This document shows positions 57,653-64,000 of a DNA stretch of 64,000 bases, one piece after another. A program made the translations under genes and the position numbers. The stretch is from Erythrobacter sp. ANT-B3C2 (GTDB lineage Bacteria > Pseudomonadota > Alphaproteobacteria > Sphingomonadales > Sphingomonadaceae): the NCBI GenBank assembly GCA_001683845.1, contig LXQI01000007.1:1-64000 (forward strand), read 5' to 3'. The notes below the pieces were generated by a model. It made no database searches. It saw only the letters and a program-made list of their open reading frames with translations, and was not told the DNA's origin. Each line of letters begins with the position of its first letter. The first letter of the stretch is position 1.

Positions 57653-58153
57653 ATGCGCTACACCCCCGCCGCCCTCGCCTTGTCCCTGCTCGCCGCAGTC
57701 GTATCGAGCGTGGGCCACGGAGCCGAACAGGGGCCTGATCCACGCGCCGCCGCGCTGGCGGCACAAGGGCAGGGCGCGCTGGCAAGCGGCGATATACAGG
57801 CGGCGATCGACCAGTTCGAGGCGGCGCTGGCGGTCGATCCGGCCTACACCGCGGTCTATCTCGATCTCGCGGAAGCCGCCCGCCTGCAGGGCCTGCAAGG
57901 CAAGGCGATCCACTATTATCGCTCGGCGCTGGAGCGCGAGCCCGGCAACCTCGCCGCCATCTCGGGCGAGGGCGCTGCACTGGTGGAAAAGGGCGCGCTC
58001 GAAAAAGCCCGGCGCAACCTCTCCCAGCTCGAATCGCTCTGCGGCGACGGCTGCACCGAAACGCAACAGCTCGCCGCGGCCATCCAGCAGGGCCCTCCGA
58101 TCATCCTGCGCGCCGAGGCGATCGCGCCCGATCCGCTGGTGACACAAAACTAG
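57653..58153 (+). CDS. Exported TPR protein
   Basis: A 166-aa protein with a signal peptide ('AALALSLLAAVVSSVGHGAE') and two or three tetratricopeptide repeats ('GDIQAAIDQFEAALAVDPAY', 'GLQGKAIHYYRSALEREPGN'), a cysteine pair ('ESLCGDGCTETQ') near the end and a short tail. AAGGAG is 7 bases before ATG 57653. Probably a periplasmic scaffold; no family-specific role is visible. The ORF track shows the same frame open for 896 aa, but that is read-through. Confidence 0.85.
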   Translation: MRYTPAALALSLLAAVVSSVGHGAEQGPDPRAAALAAQGQGALASGDIQAAIDQFEAALAVDPAYTAVYLDLAEAARLQGLQGKAIHYYRSALEREPGNLAAISGEGAALVEKGALEKARRNLSQLESLCGDGCTETQQLAAAIQQGPPIILRAEAIAPDPLVTQN

Positions 58154-58186
58154 CACCGGCAACCCCGGCCCGAGGGAGGGTCGCAG

Positions 58187-58510
58187 GTGGCCCCCATCCT
58201 CTACATCGCCGCCGCACTCGCGGAGATCGCCGGCTGCTTCGCCTTCTGGGCCTGGCTGCGGCTGGGGCACTCGCCTTGGTGGCTGGTGCCCGGCCTCGCG
58301 TCGCTGGCGCTGTTCGCCTGGCTGCTCACGCTGGTCGATGCCGAACACGCCGGCCGCACCTACGCAGCCTATGGCGGCGTCTACATCCTCTCGGCGCTGC
58401 TGTGGCTATGGCTGGCCGAAGGCGTGAAGCCCGATCGGTGGGATCTCATCGGCGCGAGCATTTGCCTCATCGGCGCAGCCATCATCCTGTGGGGCCCCCG
58501 CGCCGCCTAG
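58187..58510 (+). CDS. YnfA/UPF0060 small membrane protein
   Basis: A 107-aa protein with four TM helices: '[20 protein letters not shown]', '[20 protein letters not shown]' with '[20 protein letters not shown]' and '[20 protein letters not shown]'. The glutamate in 'AEIAGC' and the 'GRTYAAYGG' loop are characteristic. UPF0060/YnfA proteins are SMR-like; efflux has been shown for an enteric YnfA. The GTG start has GAGGG upstream. Confidence 0.93.
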   Translation: MAPILYIAAALAEIAGCFAFWAWLRLGHSPWWLVPGLASLALFAWLLTLVDAEHAGRTYAAYGGVYILSALLWLWLAEGVKPDRWDLIGASICLIGAAIILWGPRAA

Positions 58511-58523
58511 CGCAGCCTGATCC

Positions 58524-59015
58524 TCAGTCCCGGGCCAGCGCCGCGCGAAACGCCGCCAACACCGCCGCATAGACCTCGCGCTTGAACGGCACGATCATGT
58601 CGGGCAGCAGCTCGGGCTCGACCCATTTCCACTCGCAGAATTCCGGGTCGGAATGCGCCTCCAGGTCGATATCCGCATCGCTCCCGGTGAACCGCACCAA
58701 ATACCACGCCTGCCGCTGCCCCTTGTAGCGCCCGCCCCACAGCTTCCCCTGCAACTCGGGCGGCAGATCGTAGAACAGCTCCTCCGCCATCCGGTCGAGC
58801 ACCTCCAGATGCTCGGGCCGCGCCCCGGTCTCTTCCGCCAGTTCGCGCAGCATCGCCACGTCCAGCTCCTCGCCGGGGTCGACGCCACCCTGCGGCATCT
58901 GCCAGCGGTCGCCCTCCTTGTTGTCGATCCGCCGGCCTACGAAGGCCTGGCCCTCGCCATTCACCAGCATCACCCCCACGCAGGGGCGGTATTTCAATGT
59001 GTCGTGCTTCGCCAT
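58524..59015 (-). CDS. rppH: RNA pyrophosphohydrolase RppH
   Basis: A 163-aa Nudix hydrolase. The Nudix box is 'GGVDPGEELDVAMLRELAEE' followed by TG; 'YRPCVGVMLVNGEGQAFVGR' and 'WQMPQGGVDPGE' are typical of RppH/Ap4A hydrolases. It removes pyrophosphate from mRNA 5' ends to trigger decay. Length fits alphaproteobacterial RppH. Convergent with the UPF0060 gene and divergent from korA. Confidence 0.95.
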   Translation of the reverse strand: MAKHDTLKYRPCVGVMLVNGEGQAFVGRRIDNKEGDRWQMPQGGVDPGEELDVAMLRELAEETGARPEHLEVLDRMAEELFYDLPPELQGKLWGGRYKGQRQAWYLVRFTGSDADIDLEAHSDPEFCEWKWVEPELLPDMIVPFKREVYAAVLAAFRAALARD

Positions 59016-59141
59016 CCGCCGCTGCTAGGCCAGCGCAGCGCCGAGTGCCACCACCGCTGTTGCAGTGGGCCACAGAAAAACTTGGTTGCCCGCGCCCTTC
59101 CGGGAACCTAGCTCGCGCGTCCCCGCTTGCTCACGGCACGA

Positions 59142-59154
59142 GGGCATTGTGCCC
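59142..59154. promoter_or_regulatory. Palindrome upstream of korA
   Basis: GGGCA-TTG-TGCCC is a perfect 5-3-5 dyad in the 205-base region between rppH and korA, 67 bases before the korA start. It could be an operator; no regulator is adjacent. Confidence 0.3.
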
Positions 59155-59220
59155 GAAGCGCCACGGGAGCATACGCGATCCGTACAAGAACAGGCGCAAG
59201 AACCGCGCCGGCAGGAACAG

Positions 59221-61287
59221 ATGATGGCGACCCAAGCGGCTGAAAAGCCAGCCCAACCAGCAAATCCCGGCGCCGGCCCCAGCGCCGCCAATGCCAGAGC
59301 CGAAGCCTCTCCCGATGCGGTGGTGGTGCGCTTCGCGGGCGATAGCGGCGATGGCATGCAGCTCACCGGCGGCCAGTTCACCCTCTCCACCGCGCTGGCC
59401 GGCAACGATCTCGCCACCTTCCCGGATTTCCCGGCCGAGATCCGCGCCCCGCAGGGTACGCTCTTCGGCGTCTCGGCCTTCCAGATCAATTTCGGCAGCC
59501 GCCAGATCAGCACCGCGGGCGACGCACCCGACGTGCTGGTGGCGATGAACCCCGCCGCGCTAAAGGTGAACCTCGAGGCGCTGAAGCCTGGTGGCCTCGT
59601 CATCATCGACACCGGTGAGTTCACCAAGCGCAACCTCGACAAGGCGAAATACACCAGCAACCCGCTGGAAGACGGCTCCCTCGCCAGATGGGACGTGCTG
59701 GCGTTCGACATCAGCGCGCTCACCATCCAGGCGGTCAAGCCTTTCGGCCTCGGCAACAAGGACGCGTTGCGCTCCAAGAACATGTGGACGCTGGGCCTCG
59801 CCCTGTGGATGTTCGATCGCGATCGCCAGCCGATCGTCGACTGGCTCAATGCCAAGTTCCGCAAGAAGCCCGAAATCGCCGCCGCCAATATCGCCGCACT
59901 CGATGCCGGCCACGCCTATGGCGAGACCGCCGAGCTCTCCGGCCCCCTGCGCAAGACCTTCCTGCCCCCCGCGGTGCAGGAGCCCGGCCTCTACCGCACC
60001 GTCACCGGCGCCGAAGCCATCAGCCTCGGCCTCGTCGCCGGCGCACAGCTGGCCGAATTGCCGATGTTCTTCGGCGGTTACCCGATCACGCCGGCTAGCG
60101 CGATCCTCCACCACCTCGCCCGGCTCAAGGAGTTCGGCGTCACCACCTTCCAGGCCGAAGACGAGATCGCCGCCATCTGCGCTGCCATCGGCGCCGCCTA
60201 TGCCGGTCAGCTCGGCGTCACCTCCTCCAGCGGTCCTGGCATCGCGCTGAAGGGCGAGGCGATGGGCCTTGCCATCATGGTCGAGCTGCCGCTGGTGATC
60301 GTCAATTCGCAGCGCGGCGGCCCCTCCACCGGCCTGCCCACCAAGACCGAGCAAAGCGATCTCTACCAGGCGGTCTACGGGCGCAACGGCGATGCGCCGA
60401 TGCCCGTGGTCGCTGCGCGCTCACCGGGCGATGCCTTCGATTGCGCGATCGAGGCCTGCCGTCTCGCCACCCGCTACATGACCCCGGTGATGCTGCTCAC
60501 TGATGGCTATATCGCCAATGCCGCCGAACCGTGGAAAGTCCCCGATCCGGAGGATTACGCGCCGTTCCCCGCCCGCTTCCTCGAAGCGCCCAATGCCGGC
60601 GACCAGCTGCTTCCCTACAAGCGCAATGCGGACGGCGCCCGCCCGTGGATCAAGCCCGGCACCCCCGGCCTGATGCACCGCATTGGCGGCATCGAAAAGC
60701 ACGTCGAGACCGGCAATATCGATTATTCCCCCGCCAACCACCAGCTGATGACCGATGCGCGCCAGAGCAAGATCTCGGGCGTGGAGATCCCGCTGCAGGA
60801 GGTCGCCGTCGGCGAGCAAACCGGCGAGCTGGCCGTGGTCGGCTGGGGCAGCACCTACGGCCCGATCCGCCAGGCGGTCCGCCGCTGGCGCGAGAAGGGC
60901 CGGGCGGTCAGCCATATCCACGTCCGCCACATCTGGCCGCTGCCTGCCAACCTGGGCGAACTGCTGGCCGGCTTCGACAATGTCCTGGTGCCCGAAATGA
61001 ACACCGGCCAGTTCAAGACCGTCTTGCGAGACCAGCTGCTGGTCGACGCCCAAAGCCTCACCAAGACCAGCGGCCAACCCTTCCAGATTGCCGAACTCGA
61101 AACCGCCATCGGCAAGTATTTCGACGGCATCGAAGGCAACGAAGGCGGCGAGGTTCCGCCCAACAGCCAGCAGCTCCCCGGCCGCGAACAGGGCCATGAT
61201 GACGGCACCCAGCCTGACGCCCCGTTCCACGGCGCCGGCTCGGCCCTGCCGGGCGAGGCGAACCCCAACAAGGCGGTAAACCAGTGA
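59221..61287 (+). CDS. korA: 2-oxoglutarate:ferredoxin oxidoreductase, fused gamma-alpha subunit
   Basis: A 688-aa 2-oxoacid:acceptor oxidoreductase chain. The gamma domain (about residues 30-230) begins 'DAVVVRFAGDSGDGMQLTGG'; the alpha domain follows, with 'FFGGYPITPASAILHHLARL' (YPITP, thiamine diphosphate-pyrimidine binding), 'GVTSSSGPGIALKGEAMGLA' and 'VNSQRGGPSTGLPTKTEQSD'. With KorB it converts 2-oxoglutarate to succinyl-CoA, reducing ferredoxin; substrate is inferred from the fused architecture. ATG 59224 is an equally good start. It overlaps korB by 4 bases. The tail (last about 60 aa) is Gly/Asp-rich. Confidence 0.92.
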   Translation: MMATQAAEKPAQPANPGAGPSAANARAEASPDAVVVRFAGDSGDGMQLTGGQFTLSTALAGNDLATFPDFPAEIRAPQGTLFGVSAFQINFGSRQISTAGDAPDVLVAMNPAALKVNLEALKPGGLVIIDTGEFTKRNLDKAKYTSNPLEDGSLARWDVLAFDISALTIQAVKPFGLGNKDALRSKNMWTLGLALWMFDRDRQPIVDWLNAKFRKKPEIAAANIAALDAGHAYGETAELSGPLRKTFLPPAVQEPGLYRTVTGAEAISLGLVAGAQLAELPMFFGGYPITPASAILHHLARLKEFGVTTFQAEDEIAAICAAIGAAYAGQLGVTSSSGPGIALKGEAMGLAIMVELPLVIVNSQRGGPSTGLPTKTEQSDLYQAVYGRNGDAPMPVVAARSPGDAFDCAIEACRLATRYMTPVMLLTDGYIANAAEPWKVPDPEDYAPFPARFLEAPNAGDQLLPYKRNADGARPWIKPGTPGLMHRIGGIEKHVETGNIDYSPANHQLMTDARQSKISGVEIPLQEVAVGEQTGELAVVGWGSTYGPIRQAVRRWREKGRAVSHIHVRHIWPLPANLGELLAGFDNVLVPEMNTGQFKTVLRDQLLVDAQSLTKTSGQPFQIAELETAIGKYFDGIEGNEGGEVPPNSQQLPGREQGHDDGTQPDAPFHGAGSALPGEANPNKAVNQ

Positions 61288-62354
61288 ACGAGATGACTCC
61301 CCCCAACGCTGCCACGGCGACCACGCTGAAGGACTGGGAAACCGACCAGGAGGTCCGCTGGTGCCCCGGCTGCGGGGATTACGCCATCCTCAAGGCCGTG
61401 CAGCGCACGCTGCCGCAACTGCGCGCAGACCCGGCGAACACGGTGTTCGTCAGCGGCATCGGCTGCTCCAGCCGCTTTCCCTATTACATCGAGAGCTACG
61501 GCTTCCACACGATCCACGGCCGCGCCCCCGCCTTCGCCACCGGCATCAAGCTCGCCAACCCGGAACTCGACGTCTGGATGGTCACCGGCGATGGCGACGG
61601 ATTGTCCATTGGCGGCAACCACTTGATGCACATTCTTCGCCGGAATGTGAACTTGCAGATCCTGCTGTTCAACAACGAGATCTACGGCCTCACCAAGGGG
61701 CAATATTCGCCCACCAGCCGCGTCGGCACCACCACGCCCTCCACCCCGCTCGGCTCAGTCGACGCCCCGGCCAACCCCTGCGCCTTCGCGCTCGGCGCCG
61801 GCGCCCGCTTCGTCGCGCGCGGCTTCGACGTCTCGAAGAACCTGCCGGACGTGCTGGTCGCCGCCCACGCCCATCAGGGCGCGGCCTTCATCGAGATCTT
61901 CCAGAACTGCGTCGTCTACAACAAGGACGTGTTCGAAGCCTTCGCCTCGCCCAAGGGCGCCGAAGACCGCCAGCTCTGGCTTACCCACGGCGAACCGATG
62001 CTCTTCGGCAGCGAAAAGAGCTGCGGTATCAAGGGCCTGCGGCTCGATCCCGAGAGCTTCTCTCTGAAAGTGGTCGAGGTGCCCCCCAGTGACTCCGGGG
62101 CGGATTGGCAGGCCGCCGGCGTGCTGGTCCACAACGCCCGCAACCGCACCCTCGCGCACATGCTGGTGGAAATGCCCTTCGGTGCCTTCCCGATGGCGCT
62201 GGGCGTGATCTACGATCACCCCGCAGCGACCTTCGAGGCCGGCATCATCGCAGAGCGCGCCAAGGCCAGTGAGGGCAAGGATTCCAGCCTCGCCCGCCTG
62301 CTCGCCAAGGGCCAGACCTGGACCGTTTCCGGCACCGCTGCGGATCCGATCTGA
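61284..62354 (+). CDS. korB: 2-oxoglutarate:ferredoxin oxidoreductase, beta subunit
   Basis: A 356-aa partner carrying thiamine diphosphate and the [4Fe-4S] cluster: 'RWCPGCGDYAILKAVQRTLP' (CPGCGD, first cluster Cys), 'VSGIGCSSRFPYYIESYGFH', and the ThDP fold 'VWMVTGDGDGLSIGGNHLMH' with 'LLFNNEIYGLTKGQYSPTS'. No separate ferredoxin domain is present. GTG 61284 overlaps korA; ATG 61293 is the alternative. Such two-subunit KorAB occurs in aerobes, notably mycobacteria, as an alternative to the oxoglutarate dehydrogenase complex. Confidence 0.94.
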   Translation: MNEMTPPNAATATTLKDWETDQEVRWCPGCGDYAILKAVQRTLPQLRADPANTVFVSGIGCSSRFPYYIESYGFHTIHGRAPAFATGIKLANPELDVWMVTGDGDGLSIGGNHLMHILRRNVNLQILLFNNEIYGLTKGQYSPTSRVGTTTPSTPLGSVDAPANPCAFALGAGARFVARGFDVSKNLPDVLVAAHAHQGAAFIEIFQNCVVYNKDVFEAFASPKGAEDRQLWLTHGEPMLFGSEKSCGIKGLRLDPESFSLKVVEVPPSDSGADWQAAGVLVHNARNRTLAHMLVEMPFGAFPMALGVIYDHPAATFEAGIIAERAKASEGKDSSLARLLAKGQTWTVSGTAADPI

Positions 62355-62405
62355 CCCGCCCGCAACTGGCTTAGGAGCCGCTTGCGGCGGCGTTCTACCC
62401 GCGTT

Positions 62406-62432
62406 GCAAATCGCCAATCAGAGCCGATTTGC
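62406..62432. repeat. Inverted repeat between korB and the YdjM-like gene
   Basis: GCAAATCG and CGATTTGC are an exact 8-bp inverted repeat with an 11-base spacer. TGCAAA recurs downstream in the same 225-base gap (GATGCAAACC and GGTGCAAAAG). It may be a terminator stem for korAB or an operator; no T-run follows. Confidence 0.35.
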
Positions 62433-62579
62433 GCTCCCGATGTACCCGGCTTGCAGCCCATTGCACCACCGATGCAAACCCGTCCCACCCCGCTTTCCAT
62501 GGCGGCGTAACCCGGTGCAAAAGCCCATCTTGCGGCCCCTAATCGCAGCGCGTAATCGCCTCCCGGTGGAGCGCATCGC

Positions 62580-63497
62580 ATGGACAATCTGACGCACAGC
62601 CTCGTGGGCGCGCTCATTGGGCAGGCGGGGCTGAAGCGGAAAACCGGCCTTGCCATGCCCGCGCTGGTGATCGGCGCCAACCTGCCCGATATCGACGCCG
62701 GCTGCGTTCTGCTGGGCGACATGCAGCACCTCGCCCTGCGCCGCGGGATCACCCACGGTCCCATTGCCTGGGTGCTGCTCCCGCTCGCCTTGGCCGGCCT
62801 GCTTTACGGATGGGACCGATGGCAAGCCCGACGCGGCAGGCGTCCGGAAAGCCGCCGCCCGGTGCACTTCGGCTGGCTCTATGCGCTCGCCTTCATCGGC
62901 TGCCTCTCACACCCGGCGCTCGACTGGCTGAACAGCTACGGTGTCCGTCTGCTCGCACCTTTCAGCAGCCGCTGGTTCTATGGCGACGTGCTGTTCATCA
63001 TCGATCTGTGGCTGTGGCTCGGCCTCGGCTTCGCCACCTGGCTTTCGCTGCGACGCGAGAAGCGAGGCGGGGAGTGGCGCCGCCCGGCGCAGGTCGCACT
63101 GGCGGCGTCGCTGGCCTATGTCGGGCTGAACGCCGCCATCACCTGGCAGGCCGAACGCTCGGTCGCCGATGCGCCCACCGGAACCGAGCAGGTTATCGCC
63201 AATCCGCAGCCGCTGGCCTCCTACCGCCGCTCGGTAGTCTCCGGGGGCAACGGCCTTTACGCGGTGGATGGTGAGACCCTGCCTGGAGTGCCGCTCGATC
63301 GCTGCGATCTAGCGGCGGCGCGCGCGGCCGTTCCGGCGGTGGACAATTTCCTGATCTGGGCGCGCGCACCCTTCGTCACCCCGCGCGAGGATGGCACCCA
63401 CCTGCTCGGCGATGCCCGCTTCGCCGATTCCCGCAGCCAAAGCCGCTTCAGTGTCGTTCTGCCCCAGGGGACCTGCCCGGAACGCCCCGGCGCCTGA
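62580..63497 (+). CDS. YdjM-like membrane-bound metal-dependent hydrolase
   Basis: A 305-aa protein matching the LexA-binding, inner-membrane YdjM family: 'MDNLTHSLVGALIGQAGLKR', 'VIGANLPDIDAG', 'LRRGITHGPIAWVLLPLALA' and 'CLSHPALDWLNSYGVRLLAP', which place His/Asp metal ligands between TM helices. About four to five TMs are followed by a soluble domain of about 110 residues. In E. coli ydjM is SOS-induced; I did not find a LexA-like box here. Substrate is unknown. Confidence 0.88.
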   Translation: MDNLTHSLVGALIGQAGLKRKTGLAMPALVIGANLPDIDAGCVLLGDMQHLALRRGITHGPIAWVLLPLALAGLLYGWDRWQARRGRRPESRRPVHFGWLYALAFIGCLSHPALDWLNSYGVRLLAPFSSRWFYGDVLFIIDLWLWLGLGFATWLSLRREKRGGEWRRPAQVALAASLAYVGLNAAITWQAERSVADAPTGTEQVIANPQPLASYRRSVVSGGNGLYAVDGETLPGVPLDRCDLAAARAAVPAVDNFLIWARAPFVTPREDGTHLLGDARFADSRSQSRFSVVLPQGTCPERPGA

Positions 63498-63528
63498 GCC
63501 GCTTTGAAGTGCCAGAGGGGATGAGAAT

Positions 63529-64000
63529 TTGACCGCACCGCACATCGTCTGGCTCCGCCGCGACCTGCGCCTCGCCGACCAACCCGCCTTCGCCTGCGCC
63601 GCCGAAGCAGGCCCGGTAATCGCGGTCTATGTGCTCGACGACGAACGCGCCGGCGAGCGCCAGCTGGGCGGCGCCTCGCGCTGGTGGCTGCACCATTCGC
63701 TGATCTCGCTGGGCGCGGAACTGGAGCGGCGCGGCTCCCGCCTGATCCTGCGCCACGGCAACAGCGCGGAGCAAATTGCCCAACTCGCCGCCGAAACCGG
63801 CGCCGCCGCCGTCCACGCCCTGCGCCATTACGAGCCGTGGTGGCGTAACGCCGAAGACGAACTCGCCGGCCGCACCCGGCTGTGCCTGCACGATGGCAAT
63901 TACCTCGCCCCGCCGGGCAGCGTCACCACCGGCTCAGGCCAAACCTACAAGATCTACACCCCCTTTGCGAACGCACTGATGGAGCACATGCCGCCCGGCG
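63529..64000 (+). CDS. phr: Deoxyribodipyrimidine photolyase, N-terminal part (cut by window end)
   Basis: The frame runs off the window. The 157 visible residues are the photolyase alpha/beta antenna domain: 'IVWLRRDLRLADQPAFACAA', 'VIAVYVLDDE', 'GGASRWWLHHSLISLGAELE', 'LILRHGNSAEQIAQLAAETG' and 'LHDGNYLAPPGSVTTGSGQT'. Photolyases repair UV-induced pyrimidine dimers using light; class I is likely. The start TTG 63529 follows GAGGGGATGAGAA; an ATG 8 bases upstream is stopped at once, so TTG is the only sensible start. The FAD domain lies outside the window. Confidence 0.93.
   Translation, partial: MTAPHIVWLRRDLRLADQPAFACAAEAGPVIAVYVLDDERAGERQLGGASRWWLHHSLISLGAELERRGSRLILRHGNSAEQIAQLAAETGAAAVHALRHYEPWWRNAEDELAGRTRLCLHDGNYLAPPGSVTTGSGQTYKIYTPFANALMEHMPPG

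Noticed and set aside
59065-59220. Upstream extension of korA to the ORF-track start
   Set aside because: The extra 52 residues are not typical of the family, and the ATG pair at 59221/59224 has an AGGAAC ribosome-binding site.

Overview
The window looks like ordinary chromosome of a GC-rich alphaproteobacterium. Gene content and order point to the Sphingomonadales, most likely the Erythrobacteraceae, but the taxon is inferred and not tested. Markers are a rpsB-tsf-pyrH-frr-uppS-cdsA-dxr-rseP-bamA-skp-fabZ run without lpxD/lpxA/lpxB, an NDUFS4-type complex I subunit, a DUF6456 gene divergent from an XRE regulator, a WalW-like deacetylase homologue, a lone gene-transfer-agent-type holin and KorAB. 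No insertion sequence, CRISPR array, rRNA operon or riboswitch was seen.

Layout. 1-0.6 kb: 3' end of a hipA-like gene, an AT-richer gap with two hairpins, then tRNA-Pro(UGG) and tRNA-Ile2(CAU) on the minus strand. 0.7-2.7 kb: a WalW-like protein without recognisable catalytic motifs, an Lrp/AsnC regulator and a decayed phytanoyl-CoA-dioxygenase pseudogene. 2.7-6 kb: accC-accB-aroQ, a GTA-type holin and tRNA-Pro(GGG). 6-9 kb: yajC-secD-secF. 9-17.5 kb: XRE/DUF6456 divergent pair, an Uup-type ABC-F protein, a SIMPL-domain protein, PepSY protein plus two-component system, a frameshifted DUF4126 gene, chorismate mutase and a polyprenyl diphosphate synthase. 17.5-27.8 kb: DUF1801, hrpB, NDUFS4 homologue, SRP RNA, dnaX-ybaB, an MpaB-like protein, lon, hupB and rlmB. 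27.9-30.2 kb: tRNA-Tyr and psd-pssA. 30.5-43.1 kb: translation, isoprenoid and envelope biogenesis superoperon. 43.2-50.9 kb: GFA protein, a prolyl-hydroxylase-like oxygenase, tRNA-His, an amino-acid dehydrogenase and a tight ccmC-D-E-F-G-H-I cytochrome c maturation operon. 51-64 kb: kup, a membrane-tethered winged-helix regulator divergent from a membrane protein, guaB, rsmB, a TPR protein, a UPF0060 protein, rppH, korAB, a YdjM-like protein and a photolyase running off the end.

How the genes work together. Most of the window is housekeeping: fatty acid initiation (AccBC) and elongation (FabZ), protein export (SRP RNA, YajC/SecDF) and outer-membrane assembly (BamA/Skp, RseP), phosphatidylethanolamine synthesis (CdsA, PssA, Psd), isoprenoids (Dxr, UppS, IspB) and c-type cytochrome maturation. 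Several junctions are ATGA, GTGA or TGATG overlaps, implying translational coupling.

Part 2 in brief. No spectacular new system is evident. The best leads are the membrane-embedded winged-helix regulator with its divergent partner, the XRE/DUF6456 pair with a palindromic operator candidate, two genes caught decaying (PhyH, DUF4126), a deacetylase homologue that seems to have lost its catalytic motifs, a possible island edge at tRNA-Pro, and strong hairpins around tsf. All family assignments are from reading the sequence; no database search was run.
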